Notes: a model not told the origin generated them from the letters alone. A DNA stretch of 64,000 bases from Pedobacter helvus (GCF_005925325.1 NZ_SRMP01000003.1:1-64000), one strand, 5' to 3'. Shown: positions 53,162 through 62,351, counted from the stretch's first letter. A program made the numbers and translations.

Positions 53162-53587
53162 ATGAATTTCAGAAAACTAATGTTTAGCTATTTTGCATTC
53201 AGTAAAATTGCAGGAACTTTAATCAAAGATAAAGGCAAAACCTTAAGCAAAATTCAAGAGGGTTTTGCCAAAGCAGACGAAAACAAAAGTGCGCTGGCTA
53301 ATGTATGGGAACAGCTACAACTGCTTTTCTCTCTAGCTAAAGACTATGCTAATGGAACTTACACATCCATTCCTAAAACCACAATGATAGCCGTTTTAGC
53401 CGCACTGCTATACTTTATTTCTCCATTAGATTTAGTTCCAGATTTTATAGTAGGACTAGGATTTTTAGACGATGCTTTTATCCTAGGTTTCGTTGTTAAA
53501 AAGGTGGCTAAAGAATTGGAGAAATATCAGGCCTGGAAAGTATTGAATACTTCGAAAGAAGAACCAAATAAAATGATACAGATATAG
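53162..53587 (+). CDS. YkvA family (DUF1232) membrane protein
   Basis: A 141-residue DUF1232/YkvA protein. The core AALLYFISPLDLVPDFIVG followed by FLDDAFILGFVVKKV (about residues 80-118) is the defining hydrophobic motif. The protein is otherwise helical and charged, with one or two membrane-embedded segments. The role of this family is unknown. It lies 40 bp after the GH3 gene on the same strand and could belong to the recJ–lptB–GH3 transcript. Confidence 0.82.
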   Translation: MNFRKLMFSYFAFSKIAGTLIKDKGKTLSKIQEGFAKADENKSALANVWEQLQLLFSLAKDYANGTYTSIPKTTMIAVLAALLYFISPLDLVPDFIVGLGFLDDAFILGFVVKKVAKELEKYQAWKVLNTSKEEPNKMIQI

Positions 53588-53602
53588 TATTTGTTTTGGC
53601 AG

Positions 53603-53632
53603 TTTGGTTTTAATTTATTTTAAGTAAATTTA
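53603..53632 (+). promoter_or_regulatory. Putative promoter of the CBS-domain gene
   Basis: TTTG (53603-53606) lies 18 bases before TAAATTTA (53625-53632), close to the Bacteroidota -33 TTTG / -7 TAnnTTTG pair, and the CBS gene starts 22 bases later. Confidence 0.35.
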
Positions 53633-53654
53633 AGTAACTAAGCGACAAACAACT

Positions 53655-54083
53655 ATGAAAAAAGTTCAACAAATCTTCAATACCAAACCATTAGAGATTT
53701 ATAGCGTGTCTGCAAATACTTCGGTGTTAGAGGCGCTGAAATTAATGACTGAAAAGAATATCAGTGCGGTACTAATTGTGGAAGACGAGCAATTGCTTGG
53801 TATTTTTACAGAACGTGATTATGCTCGAAAAATCGTTCTACAAGGCAAAGCTTCTAAAGATACCCCAATTAGCGAAGCAATGACCGCTAATCCAATTACG
53901 GTAACAGCAACTGACAGCATCGATTTGTGCATGCAAATTATGACCGACAAACACATCCGACATTTACCCGTGGTAGCAGAGAGCAAAGCAGTTGGGATGA
54001 TCTCTATCGGTGATGTGGTAAAATTTATCATTGCCGACCAAAAACAGACTATTTCGCAGCTGGAAGACTATATAAAAGGTTAA
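53655..54083 (+). CDS. Two-CBS-domain protein
   Basis: A 142-residue protein made of one CBS pair (about residues 10-60 and 75-130). Each repeat has the usual pattern, for example NISAVLIVEDEQLLGIFTERDYARK and HIRHLPVVAESKAVGMISIGD in shorter form. CBS pairs bind adenine nucleotides and sense energy state. With no enzyme domain attached, its partner is unknown. It probably has its own promoter. Confidence 0.88.
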   Translation: MKKVQQIFNTKPLEIYSVSANTSVLEALKLMTEKNISAVLIVEDEQLLGIFTERDYARKIVLQGKASKDTPISEAMTANPITVTATDSIDLCMQIMTDKHIRHLPVVAESKAVGMISIGDVVKFIIADQKQTISQLEDYIKG

Positions 54084-54161
54084 ACGTTGTTGAAAAGTTG
54101 GAATGTTGCGACACACTAGAGGCATAACATTCCAACTTTCAAACATTTCAGCTTTATCCCT

Positions 54162-55616
54162 TTAATCCTTCCACTTCCATTCGCCTGCTATTTTTAGCGG
54201 TTCTTTCAACTTTTGGCTCTCTAAAAATACCTTCAAATCAGCATCTGAAAACCTTTTTACCGGAATGCTTGAGGTATTTGCCAATGCATAAGCCAGCATA
54301 GCCGAATAACGAACTGTATTTTTCATTCCCTGTGCATCTACCAAATGGAAACCATCGCCATCTGAGTGGTAAAATGGTCCTGAATTATTTGGCAATTTAC
54401 CACCGGCTCCACCGCCTGTTGGCACACCTTCCAACATAAAAGGTTGATGATCGCTATGGAGACCCGCACCTGCGTGAAACAAGTTTTTAAATCCTGTATC
54501 AATCTTTGCCACATCTGCTCCCCATCCCTTAAATAAAGGTTCCATTTCTTTTCTAGAAGTAGAAAACCCTTTAGGATCATTGGTCATATCGTAGTTTAGC
54601 ATAAAACGAACCTGATCTAGACTTTTATTTTTAAGCGCTTGCGCTACGTAAGCTTTTGAACCTAACAAACCTTGCTCCTCTCCCATAAACATTACAAACT
54701 CAACAGTACGCTTAGTTTGTAATTTCAATTTTTTGAAGGTCCTAGCCATATCGATAATAGAAAATGAACCTATGCCGTTATCAATAGCACCCGTAGCTAA
54801 GTCCCAACTATCTAAGTGGCCACCTACTACAATTTTCTCATTTGGCAAAGTAGTACCTTTCAATGTAGCAATTACATTTCTAGCCTTAATCATCCCCGAA
54901 AAGTTGGTCATTTCTATTTGAGCAAACTCAGTAGCTGATTTCAATTTTGCTTTTAAAGCCATTCCATCCTCTAAACCAATACAAACCGCAGGAATAGGAA
55001 TTAATTTACCAGTAACCGAGGCCGTTCCTGTCAATAAAACTCCGCCTTTAACCTGGTTGATGATGATGACACCAATGGCTCCATATTTTGTTGCAATGGC
55101 GGTTTTCTCTGAACGGTGCAAAGAAGATGTACCGGCTGGAGAGCCTGGTAAAACACCAATGTAAATCAACGCAATTTTACCTTTTACTTTATCTTTTAAT
55201 GGTTGATAATCGGCTTCGAGACCATTGCCAACATCTACGATCTCTCCTGTTACATTTGCTTTTACAGGCGAATGCGCTAGCGTTACTGCTTTAACTGTTG
55301 TTAATGCATTTTTATCACTTCCAACTTTTACAGATAACGTTTCTCTGTCCCAACTCTCCACCTCAAACGGCTGGTACTTTACATCGTATCCGTAGGATTT
55401 AAACAAATTATATGCAAATTCTTCAGCTTTGGCTCCATTTGCAGAACCCGTTAAACGATGCCCGATTTTTTCTGTAGCATTTTTAAGGTTCTGATAAGCC
55501 TGCGAGTTGCTTTGAACTTCGGTATTGATCTGCTTAAAAACGGTCGAAAAGTTGTCTTGGGCTTTTGCATTGAATAGTAACGTGGCAAGCCCTGTAAAAA
55601 GGATAAGTTTCTTCAT
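54162..55616 (-). CDS. M28 family peptidase (carboxypeptidase Q-like)
   Basis: A 484-residue exported peptidase with a signal peptide (residues 1-19, ending FNAKAQ), a PA-type insert domain (about 130-230) and an M28 catalytic domain. Zinc ligands are intact: GGHLDSWDLATGAIDNG, FMGEEQGLLGS (catalytic Glu and metal Glu), NYDMTNDPKG, and HSDHQPFM. The architecture fits carboxypeptidase Q and related plasma glutamate carboxypeptidases, which hydrolyse dipeptides. It is likely periplasmic. The gene stands alone, followed by a long intergenic gap with a decayed membrane-protein gene. Confidence 0.88.
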   Translation of the reverse strand: MKKLILFTGLATLLFNAKAQDNFSTVFKQINTEVQSNSQAYQNLKNATEKIGHRLTGSANGAKAEEFAYNLFKSYGYDVKYQPFEVESWDRETLSVKVGSDKNALTTVKAVTLAHSPVKANVTGEIVDVGNGLEADYQPLKDKVKGKIALIYIGVLPGSPAGTSSLHRSEKTAIATKYGAIGVIIINQVKGGVLLTGTASVTGKLIPIPAVCIGLEDGMALKAKLKSATEFAQIEMTNFSGMIKARNVIATLKGTTLPNEKIVVGGHLDSWDLATGAIDNGIGSFSIIDMARTFKKLKLQTKRTVEFVMFMGEEQGLLGSKAYVAQALKNKSLDQVRFMLNYDMTNDPKGFSTSRKEMEPLFKGWGADVAKIDTGFKNLFHAGAGLHSDHQPFMLEGVPTGGGAGGKLPNNSGPFYHSDGDGFHLVDAQGMKNTVRYSAMLAYALANTSSIPVKRFSDADLKVFLESQKLKEPLKIAGEWKWKD

Positions 55617-55677
55617 GTAACTTGTAAGTTTAGTTAAATGAAGTTAGCATTTTAACCGCATAAGCAGGCTGTATCTT

Positions 55678-56003
55678 TTAAATTTTACAATCAACTTTAT
55701 CTTTCATTGAATAAATCCAGATCGACTGTAGCAGCACAACAAATAACAGAAAACCTATCGAACCAATGCCAAGAAAGAACGTTGCTAATTGTGACATTCC
55801 ACACTGAGGACCTTCAACTTTTGGAATAATAAACTGCAATGATGCAAAAATAATACAGCATATAAAACAAAATTAATCACAGTTAGCCGTCCGTAAGAAA
55901 AGCTAATCCTTTTTGACATAGCTAAACTTCCGACGATAAGTTGGCAAAAAATCACAATCAAAAAAGAACTAATGATGTAAAAAACATATAATTAAATAGA
56001 CAT
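55678..56003 (-). pseudogene. Decayed small membrane-protein gene
   Basis: Read leftward, an ATG at 56001-56003 gives M-S-I and then a TAA stop. Past it the same frame continues as a membrane segment (YIISSFLIVIFCQLIVGSLA) and MSKRISFSYGRLTVINFVLY. Near 55860 the frame shifts, and the other frame carries CCIIFASLQFIIPKVEGPQC and ATFFLGIGSIGFLLFVVLLQ, ending MKDKVDCKI. Joined, this is a protein of about 108 residues with three hydrophobic helices. The length of 326 bases is not a multiple of three. I recognise no family. Sequencing error could produce one defect but less likely both. Confidence 0.5.
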
Positions 56004-56035
56004 TATTTTGCTAAACAGTAACTAGAATTCATTTC

Positions 56036-56110
56036 CATACTTCGGATGTGAAGAGAAATCTAACTATGTACATGATGCTAGATTTCTCCTCGTCTCTCGT
56101 CGAAATGACG
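56036..56110. repeat. Interspersed palindromic repeat, copy 3
   Basis: The right arm (56080-56110) is the complement of CGTCATTTCGACGAGAGACG followed by AGGAGAAATCT, a widespread Bacteroidota intergenic word. The left arm (about 56036-56061) is degenerate but still ends in GAGAAATCT. It has the same overall design as the copies at 5922 and 36952. Confidence 0.55.
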
Positions 56111-56115
56111 ATAGT

Positions 56116-57000
56116 CTATGAATTATTAGTTGGCGGTGGCAAGAAAGTCTTACTGCTTTGTTTCCTTGTGTAATACCTGATTACAAAGAAAGCCGCTAAA
56201 CCAGCTAGGAAAAACAACCATAACTGAGATAGGAACAAGATAAACTCTTTGAAATACATCCAGCCATCCATTAAATTTAAGCCTAGTCTTCTAAAGAAAT
56301 CTGGTTTATAATCATAGATATTATCATTAGCTACAATCATGGTTTTAATGGTATTATCTTGATAAAAACTTAAAGAAATAGTACTATACTTTACTCGCTT
56401 ATCAATATTCAAGTTCTCAATTTTCTTATCTACGTAATCGTCTTTGATGATTAGCGAGGTCTCTACATTTGCGCTTTTCTTTGTAGCAACTTTGCTAATT
56501 TTTTCTACAGCTTCAATTCTATTTTCTGTTTTAAGTTTATTCTCTAAATAATCCAAGCTCTTATCTTCCATTTTTAGCGATTGATTATCTACAAAAACAG
56601 CCATACCAGCTATTTGATTGGTCAAATCGTCTAATTTATCTGATGGTATGCGAGCAACTACATAGCCATCGGTTCTGTAGGAAGTGATTTCTTTTAATGA
56701 GTCTGAACTAAATTTAACTTTTTCTGAGTTTTGAATAGAGCTTTTGATGTCGAATTCCATCACTAAACCACCTTGTTTTCTGATGGTAGCGCTTAAATCC
56801 TCTTTAGTTCGTTGTACATCCTTAACTCTAAACCGCATATCTGCAGTTTTGGTCATTTTCTCAACTAGCTCGCCATTAGCAACTGCTTCAGCAGCAATAG
56901 TGTCGGTAGCAGCATAATCAGTTGCTTCTCCTTTATTTTCGGAACTACAGCCCGCAAATATGGTTGCAGCTAAAGCCACAACGGCAAAATGTCTTTTCAT
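56116..57000 (-). CDS. DUF4349 lipoprotein
   Basis: A 294-residue lipoprotein of the DUF4349 family. The lipobox FAGC ends the signal near residue 18. The DUF4349 domain (about 40-250) contains the characteristic KTADMRFRVKDVQRTKEDL and a coiled-coil region with DKSLDYLENKLKTENRIEAV. One transmembrane helix near the C-terminus (LFFLAGLAAFFVIRYY) precedes a short cytoplasmic tail. The family role is unknown. I chose ATG 57000 over an in-frame start at 57024 because the signal peptide begins there. Confidence 0.85.
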   Translation of the reverse strand: MKRHFAVVALAATIFAGCSSENKGEATDYAATDTIAAEAVANGELVEKMTKTADMRFRVKDVQRTKEDLSATIRKQGGLVMEFDIKSSIQNSEKVKFSSDSLKEITSYRTDGYVVARIPSDKLDDLTNQIAGMAVFVDNQSLKMEDKSLDYLENKLKTENRIEAVEKISKVATKKSANVETSLIIKDDYVDKKIENLNIDKRVKYSTISLSFYQDNTIKTMIVANDNIYDYKPDFFRRLGLNLMDGWMYFKEFILFLSQLWLFFLAGLAAFFVIRYYTRKQSSKTFLPPPTNNS

Positions 57001-57024
57001 CTTGTTTTTAGATTTTGTTTTCAA

Positions 57025-57329
57025 CTGTAAGATGTTCCAATTCTAGGTTCATCTTGTTATGGTTTTTAAGTCGTAAACTCATCCTTAACAAAATTGTCTT
57101 AAGCATGCTATTTCCTTAAGGCAGACAATTTGTATAGGGGTTTTATGCTTAATGCTAAAAATTGATGAAGGTAACCCATTCCTGTTCTTGGTTTACAGTT
57201 ATCAGTTAGCCATTTTTGAACTTCAAAACATAAAAAATCCCCTCACGGATTACCATGAAGGGATTTTTTTACTAAAATATTTATAAGTAAATTCTTTCAA
57301 CTTGAAAGAATCACTTCATCAATTTGGAA
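57025..57329. other. Intergenic region upstream of the DUF4349 gene
   Basis: About 300 bp without a gene. It contains a palindrome (AAATTGTCTTAAG at 57091-57103 against CTTAAG...GACAATTT at 57115-57131) and the terminator of the next gene at 57232-57270. No other feature was recognised. Confidence 0.4.
57232..57270 (-). terminator. Terminator of the two-TM protein gene
   Basis: AAAAAATCCC/GGGATTTTTT with CTCA/TGAA inside forms a hairpin with A and T runs on both sides. It lies 60 bp past the stop of the leftward gene at 57330-57554. Confidence 0.7.
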
Positions 57330-57554
57330 TTAATTCTGTGATTTGCTTGATCCTAAAATCTTGAAAACACCTACGCAGCAGATTACAGAACCAACTGCTA
57401 AAATTGCCCAAGATAAAAGTGATAACCAAAGTGCGTCAGCTGCAAAGCGTAAAAATGTACCTAATACAGAAATAGCTACACCTACTAAAATTATCATATA
57501 AATAGATGGCTGATTTGCCGTCTCAATGCTTTGTTCTCTTTCTTTAGCATCCAT
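57330..57554 (-). CDS. Small two-TM membrane protein
   Basis: A 74-residue protein with two transmembrane helices (about residues 18-38 and 46-66) linked by a short loop, and a charged N-terminus (MDAKEREQSIE). Such proteins are common in Sphingobacteriaceae, but I recognise no named family or function. The gene has a clear terminator downstream and stands alone. It is supported by consistent composition and by the terminator spacing. Confidence 0.6.
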   Translation of the reverse strand: MDAKEREQSIETANQPSIYMIILVGVAISVLGTFLRFAADALWLSLLSWAILAVGSVICCVGVFKILGSSKSQN

Positions 57555-57617
57555 GATTTAATCGTTTTAATTTTATTTATCGCAAAAATAACATTTCTAG
57601 AATAAAAACACTAGTAA

Positions 57618-58397
57618 TTAATAACTTTTAAGCTTTTCTAAACGTTGTTTTGCTTTCTCTTGTTCGTTAAACTTGCCGTCCTTGTAAAGCAATTTCTCCC
57701 AATCGCCGTACATTGGATTTGGCAATACAATAAACTTGGTTCCAAATAAATGTTGGTGGGCATCAACTTGCTCTTTTGTTTCTTTTCCTTCACGATAAAA
57801 AACATTAGAAAAGTCGCTCAAATTATCGCCACACAGCAACAATACGTTGTACTTTTCTAAGATCTTATTTCTACGTTCTTGCTTATCAGAAGTTGTACTT
57901 TTCAATAAAATATGAGCTTCATCTACATAAGGAAAGCCAAGATTTTTCAAATTTTCGATGGTTCCTTTTCGATCTGCTTCATCTCTGTTAGTTACGTAAA
58001 ATGTCTCTACATTTTTGCTAGCCGCAAATTTTAAAAATGACAATGCCCCAGGCACCGTGTCTGCCATAGCTTTAGATGTCCAGATTGTCCAATCTGCAGG
58101 TACATAACTTACGCCATGCTGAATTTCGTAACCTTGGAAACGAGAGTTATCTATGATTGTCTCGTCAGCATCTACAATTACGCAGTTAGGCTTACCATTC
58201 TGATTTTCCCATAAAGCCTCTTTTAAGGATAATCTAGCAAAGTTATAAGCCTGAAAAGCCAAAGCTCTATACTCGCCACTATATTGCTGCCATAATACTG
58301 CATTTGTCCAATCTCTCTCTGGCGCAGTATTTTTCTTTTGAGCAGAAGCTATTGTTGGGATGGCCAGCAATGCAATAATTAAAAATCTAAATCTCAT
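57618..58397 (-). CDS. HAD acid phosphatase, 5'-nucleotidase (lipoprotein e(P4)) type
   Basis: A 259-residue exported HAD-IIIB phosphatase. The signal peptide ends near residue 19 (TIASAQ). Motif I is IVDADETIIDNS near 74-85, motif II FYVTNRDEAD, a lysine precedes the final acidic pair, and LCGDNLSDF is motif IV. The family includes haem-uptake lipoprotein e(P4) and acid phosphatases; here there is no lipobox, so it is probably a soluble periplasmic phosphatase. It hydrolyses nucleoside monophosphates or similar. It sits past the atp operon terminator. Confidence 0.88.
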   Translation of the reverse strand: MRFRFLIIALLAIPTIASAQKKNTAPERDWTNAVLWQQYSGEYRALAFQAYNFARLSLKEALWENQNGKPNCVIVDADETIIDNSRFQGYEIQHGVSYVPADWTIWTSKAMADTVPGALSFLKFAASKNVETFYVTNRDEADRKGTIENLKNLGFPYVDEAHILLKSTTSDKQERRNKILEKYNVLLLCGDNLSDFSNVFYREGKETKEQVDAHQHLFGTKFIVLPNPMYGDWEKLLYKDGKFNEQEKAKQRLEKLKSY

Positions 58398-58504
58398 ATC
58401 TGATTAGTAAAAAGTCAAAAGTATAAAGTATAAATTTAAAACCAATGCGCAATGAGTAATGATTTAGTAAACAAATCGACAATGTAAAAACTTATATCAA
58501 TAAA

Positions 58505-58533
58505 AACCCCTCACCGAAAAACGATGAGGGGTT
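58505..58533 (-). terminator. Terminator of the ATP synthase operon
   Basis: AACCCCTCA (58505-58513) pairs with TGAGGGGTT (58525-58533). In the leftward direction the stem is followed by TTTTTA. It lies 45 bp after the atpG stop codon. Confidence 0.85.
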
Positions 58534-58577
58534 CATATTTTAAGCCAAATTGCCCAATGAATTATTGAACAAATGAA

Positions 58578-59459
58578 CTATCCATTCAATGCTGCTGCAC
58601 CACTTACAATCTCAGTTAACTCAGTTGTAATAGCAGCCTGACGTGCTTGGTTATAAGCTAATTTCAACGATTTCAATAAATCACCAGCATTTTCAGTCGC
58701 TTTATCCATTGATGTCATACGTGCTCCGTGCTCAGAAGCGTGAGAATCTAATACTGCTTTGTATAACTGGATTTTGATTGACTTAGGAATTAATTGTGTC
58801 ACTATTTCCTCTTTGCTTGGCTCAAGAATATAATCTACATTGGTGTCTTTTACCTTAGCTGTTTCTTCAGATTTTGGAAGAGGTAACAATTGCTCTGAAG
58901 TTAAAATTTGAACAGCTGCGTTTTTGAACTGATTGTAAACCACTTCTACTTTATCGTATTTACCTTCTACGAAACCAGCCATGATAGCATCCGTAATTTT
59001 AGTTACGTTTTCGAAAGATAAATTACTGTACACTTCATTATTGTTGCCAACAACGTTGTATCCTCTTTTTTCGTAGAAATCTTGGGTCTTTTTACCAATA
59101 GCAACAATACTTACATTACCTTTTTTTAATTGCTCGCTATATTTCTCAGCAATTAAGTTGTTAGTGGTTTTAATCACATTCATGTTAAACGCACCAGCTA
59201 AGCCCCTATTTGATGATACAGCAACAATTAACACTTTATTAGGCACTCTTTCTTCTGTAAAAGGAGAGGTAGAGCCTTCTAAGCTAGCCGAAAGATTTCC
59301 TAAGATTTCTTTTAGCTTGGTTGCGTAAGGACGTAATTGAATAATCGCATTAGTAGCACGCTTCAACTTCGCTGCCGAAACCATTTTCATAGCTTTGGTA
59401 ATCTGCTGAGTTGACTGCACAGAGGCAATACGATTTCTTACTTCTTTTAAATTGGCCAT
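58578..59459 (-). CDS. atpG: ATP synthase subunit gamma
   Basis: A 293-residue F1 gamma subunit. The N-terminal helix (VRNRIASVQSTQQITKAMKMVSAAKLKRA, shortened here) and the C-terminal helix (RMTSMDKATENAGDLLKSLK) form the rotor coiled coil. The central globular domain has SSNRGLAGAFN. It turns inside the alpha/beta hexamer. It is the last gene of the leftward cluster; beta and epsilon are not present. Gap to atpA holds a 17-bp inverted repeat. Confidence 0.96.
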   Translation of the reverse strand: MANLKEVRNRIASVQSTQQITKAMKMVSAAKLKRATNAIIQLRPYATKLKEILGNLSASLEGSTSPFTEERVPNKVLIVAVSSNRGLAGAFNMNVIKTTNNLIAEKYSEQLKKGNVSIVAIGKKTQDFYEKRGYNVVGNNNEVYSNLSFENVTKITDAIMAGFVEGKYDKVEVVYNQFKNAAVQILTSEQLLPLPKSEETAKVKDTNVDYILEPSKEEIVTQLIPKSIKIQLYKAVLDSHASEHGARMTSMDKATENAGDLLKSLKLAYNQARQAAITTELTEIVSGAAALNG

Positions 59460-59479
59460 TTTTTTAGTATCGAGTATTA

Positions 59480-59529
59480 AGTATCAAGTATCAAGATTGA
59501 GAATATACCCAGTCTTGATACTTGATACT
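59480..59529. repeat. 17-bp perfect inverted repeat between atpA and atpG
   Basis: AGTATCAAGTATCAAGA (59480-59496) pairs perfectly with 59513-59529. The arm contains two copies of AGTATCAAG. It lies in the intercistronic gap of the ATP synthase operon and can fold in the mRNA. Confidence 0.75.
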
Positions 59530-59545
59530 CGCTACTTGTGTCTAA

Positions 59546-61120
59546 TTAGTATTTACTTGAAATTTCTTTTGCTACAGTTTCCAATACACCAGTAATGGTA
59601 TCATCGAACTTACCAGCCTTTAATGCTGCTAAAGTTTCTGGATGACGCAACTCTAATGCTTGCAAGTAATCTGTTTCAAATTCCTTAACCTTAGTTGTAG
59701 GTACGTTACGCATCAAGTTTTTAGTACCAGCGTAAACGATAGCCACTTGTTTCTCTACTGTAAATGGAGAGAACTGAGCTTGTTTCAACATCTCTACGTT
59801 ACGAGCACCTTTATCTAGTACAGATTTAGTAGCAGCATCCAAATCGGAACCGAATTTAGAGAAAGCCTCTAACTCACGGTATTGTGCTTGGTCTAACTTT
59901 AAAGTACCAGCAACTTTTTTCATTGATTTGATTTGTGCGTTACCTCCTACACGTGATACCGAGATACCTACGTTAATTGCCGGACGGATACCAGAGTTAA
60001 ACAAGTTAGACTCTAAGAAAATCTGACCGTCAGTAATCGAAATTACGTTAGTAGGGATATATGCAGAAACGTCACCCGCCTGAGTTTCGATAATTGGCAA
60101 TGCTGTTAACGAACCACCACCTTTAACGATACCTTTGATAGACTCTGGCAAATCGTTCATGTTTCTAGCGATATCATCGTTAGCGTTGATTTTCGCAGCT
60201 CTTTCTAACAAACGACTGTGTAAGTAGAATACGTCACCTGGATAAGCCTCACGACCTGGAGGACGTTTCAATAATAGAGAAACCTCGCGGTAAGCCACAG
60301 CTTGTTTAGACAAATCATCGTAAACAATTAACGCCGGACGTCCAGTATCGCGGAAGAACTCACCAATTGCAGCGCCTGCAAACGGAGAATAGAACTGTAA
60401 TGGAGCAGGCTCAGCAGCAGATGCAGAAACAACTACCGTGTATGGCATTGCACCATTCTCTTCTAAAGTACGTACAATATTGGCTACGGTACTAGCTTTT
60501 TGACCGCAAGCAACATAGATACAGAAAACTGGCTGACCAGCCTCATAAAATTCTTTTTGGTTGATGATCGTATCGATACAAACCGCAGTTTTACCAATTT
60601 GACGGTCACCAATAACCAACTCACGTTGACCACGACCAATTGGAATCATCGCATCGATAGCTTTGATACCAGTTTGTAGCGGCTCGTTTACTGGCTGACG
60701 GTAGATTACCCCAGGAGCTTTACGCTCTAAAGGCATTTCGTAGGTTTCTCCAAGGATCGGTCCTTTACCGTCAATAGGTTCGCCTAACGTATTTACCACG
60801 CGACCAAGCATACCTTCTCCAACCTTAATCGAAGCAATTTTCTTAGTACGTTTAATGGTATCGCCTTCTTTGATCTCGTCAGATGGGCCTAATAATACCA
60901 CACCCACGTTATCTTCTTCAAGGTTCAATACAATTCCTTGCAAACCGTTTGCAAACTCAACAAGCTCACCACTTTGAACTTTAGTTAAGCCGTAAACACG
61001 AGCAATACCATCGCCCACTTGCAATACAGTACCAACTTCTTCAAGTTCAGCTTCTGATTTGAAGCCGGCCAATTGCTGTCTGATAATTGCCGAAACTTCG
61101 TCTGGTCTTACCTCTACCAT
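59546..61120 (-). CDS. atpA: ATP synthase subunit alpha
   Basis: A 524-residue F1 alpha subunit. The P-loop GDRQIGKTA lies near 172-180, the [12 protein letters not shown]-terminal motif and the [13 protein letters not shown] conserved block are complete. It carries the non-catalytic nucleotide sites of F1. It lies between the delta and gamma genes, with palindromic gaps on both sides. It is full length, with no sign of frameshift. Confidence 0.97.
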   Translation of the reverse strand: MVEVRPDEVSAIIRQQLAGFKSEAELEEVGTVLQVGDGIARVYGLTKVQSGELVEFANGLQGIVLNLEEDNVGVVLLGPSDEIKEGDTIKRTKKIASIKVGEGMLGRVVNTLGEPIDGKGPILGETYEMPLERKAPGVIYRQPVNEPLQTGIKAIDAMIPIGRGQRELVIGDRQIGKTAVCIDTIINQKEFYEAGQPVFCIYVACGQKASTVANIVRTLEENGAMPYTVVVSASAAEPAPLQFYSPFAGAAIGEFFRDTGRPALIVYDDLSKQAVAYREVSLLLKRPPGREAYPGDVFYLHSRLLERAAKINANDDIARNMNDLPESIKGIVKGGGSLTALPIIETQAGDVSAYIPTNVISITDGQIFLESNLFNSGIRPAINVGISVSRVGGNAQIKSMKKVAGTLKLDQAQYRELEAFSKFGSDLDAATKSVLDKGARNVEMLKQAQFSPFTVEKQVAIVYAGTKNLMRNVPTTKVKEFETDYLQALELRHPETLAALKAGKFDDTITGVLETVAKEISSKY

Positions 61121-61166
61121 AATTTTATGTTATTTTGATATCTTTTTGTAAATGTTTCCTTTGTTT

Positions 61167-61202
61167 AGCGTATGGCGTTAAGCGACCAATACGCCAAACG
61201 CT
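61167..61202. repeat. AGCGTTTGGCGT-type palindrome between atpH and atpA
   Basis: AGCGTATGGCGT (61167-61178) and ACGCCAAACGCT (61191-61202) pair at 11 of 12 positions. CGCTTATCGC follows, as it also does in the atpF–atpH gap. Confidence 0.6.
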
Positions 61203-61220
61203 TATCGCTATGCGCAAAAC

Positions 61221-61757
61221 CTAATGCGCAAATTCCTTTTTAAGCTTAGTCAAGCCACTTGCTATGCTGGCATCAAATTGCTTATCACCAACTTTCAAGA
61301 TAAAACCACCAATTAAAGCTGGGTCTACTTTTTCCTTAACTACAACTTCGCTAGCACCTAATTCTTTTTTAACTAAAGCAACAACTTCTGTTCTATTCGC
61401 ATCAGTTAACGCACTTGCCGAAGTTACTTCTGCAGTAACAATACCTTTAATAGCATTGTACTGTGCAATAAATTGCTCCGCTGTATCATATAAGATAGCG
61501 CTACGACCTTTATTTACTACCAGTTTAAAGAAACTAGCGGTAATGGCATGTACTTTACCTCCAAAAATCCCTTGTAAAATACCCTGCTTTTTATCCAAAG
61601 GCACAATTGGGTTTTTAAGAATAGCTTCCAACTCAGAATTATCGTCTACTATCTTCTCAAAAAACACCATATCATTCTTAACCTCTTCTACCGCGTTTTG
61701 CTCTTTAGAAAGATCTAATAATGATTTTGCGTACCTAGCTCCTGCTTTACTTGACAT
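61221..61757 (-). CDS. atpH: ATP synthase subunit delta
   Basis: A 178-residue F1 delta (OSCP) subunit. The N-terminal helical bundle opens SSKAGARYAKSLLDLSKEQN and the C-terminal part has the conserved VDPALIGGFILKVGDKQFDASI block. It links the peripheral stalk to the top of F1. I chose ATG 61757 (MSSKAGARYAKSL), the family's normal start; an in-frame ATG at 61793 would add twelve residues encoded by repeat DNA. Confidence 0.94.
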   Translation of the reverse strand: MSSKAGARYAKSLLDLSKEQNAVEEVKNDMVFFEKIVDDNSELEAILKNPIVPLDKKQGILQGIFGGKVHAITASFFKLVVNKGRSAILYDTAEQFIAQYNAIKGIVTAEVTSASALTDANRTEVVALVKKELGASEVVVKEKVDPALIGGFILKVGDKQFDASIASGLTKLKKEFAH

Positions 61758-61770
61758 ATATTTTTCGTTT

Positions 61771-61806
61771 AGCGTTTGGCGTTTGGCGTTCAAAACGCTT
61801 ATCGCC
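61771..61806. repeat. AGCGTTTGGCGT repeats between atpF and atpH
   Basis: AGCGTTTGGCGTTTGGCGTT (61771-61790) contains a direct repeat of GTTTGGC and pairs with AAACGCT (61793-61799), followed by TATCGC. It uses the same words as the atpH–atpA gap. Confidence 0.55.
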
Positions 61807-61819
61807 TACCGCGAGACTT

Positions 61820-62314
61820 TTAGTTTAATTCAACGTCTTTTAACAAATTGTTAACTAACTCTTGTTGCTTAGCTTTATCGTCTAACTGCGTACGTAACAC
61901 ACGCTCTGCGATATCTAAAGACAAAGCCGAAACTTGACCTTTTAATTCTGCCAAAGCAGCTTTCTTTTGGTTTTCGATTTCAATACGAGCTTTCTCGATT
62001 AACTTAGCACCTTCTGCTTGAGCTTGACTTTTAGCTTCGTTAACAATACCATCTTTTAAAGCTTTTGCCTCTTTCAAGATCTGATCACGTTCTTCACGAG
62101 CTTGTTTCATCAAATCCTCATTTTGAGCACTTAAACGAGCCATTTCTTGTCTAGCTAATTCAGCTTTGTTTAAAGCCTCATCAATGCTTTGCTCACGATC
62201 GTGGATACCTTTCATGATTGGTTTCCAAGCAAACTTGCCCAATAAAAACACCAATACTAAGAAAGAAATAGTATTCCAAGCTAATAAACCAATTTCAGGA
62301 ATTAATAAATCCAT
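61820..62314 (-). CDS. atpF: ATP synthase subunit b
   Basis: A 164-residue b subunit with one N-terminal membrane helix (about 8-27, IGLLAWNTISFLVLVFLL) and a long charged coiled coil rich in Ala, Glu and Lys. It forms the peripheral stalk holding F1 to the a subunit. It follows atpE by 92 bp, a gap that carries an 11-bp perfect hairpin, and precedes atpH. Confidence 0.95.
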   Translation of the reverse strand: MDLLIPEIGLLAWNTISFLVLVFLLGKFAWKPIMKGIHDREQSIDEALNKAELARQEMARLSAQNEDLMKQAREERDQILKEAKALKDGIVNEAKSQAQAEGAKLIEKARIEIENQKKAALAELKGQVSALSLDIAERVLRTQLDDKAKQQELVNNLLKDVELN

Positions 62315-62351
62315 TGTATATATTTAAATTCTTTAATGTTAAACGTTTTAA

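Larger units (their letters stand above)
55617..56115. other. Intergenic region with gene remnant and repeat
   Basis: This stretch separates the M28 peptidase from the DUF4349 lipoprotein gene. It holds a broken leftward membrane-protein gene (55678-56003) and a palindromic repeat of the 5922/36952 class (about 56036-56110). Nothing else was seen. Confidence 0.5.

Noticed and set aside
54162..55616. Apparent Asp to Asn change in the M28 motif AIDNG
   Set aside because: Alignment to the ANDNG form shows the metal-bridging Asp is retained, so the enzyme looks intact.
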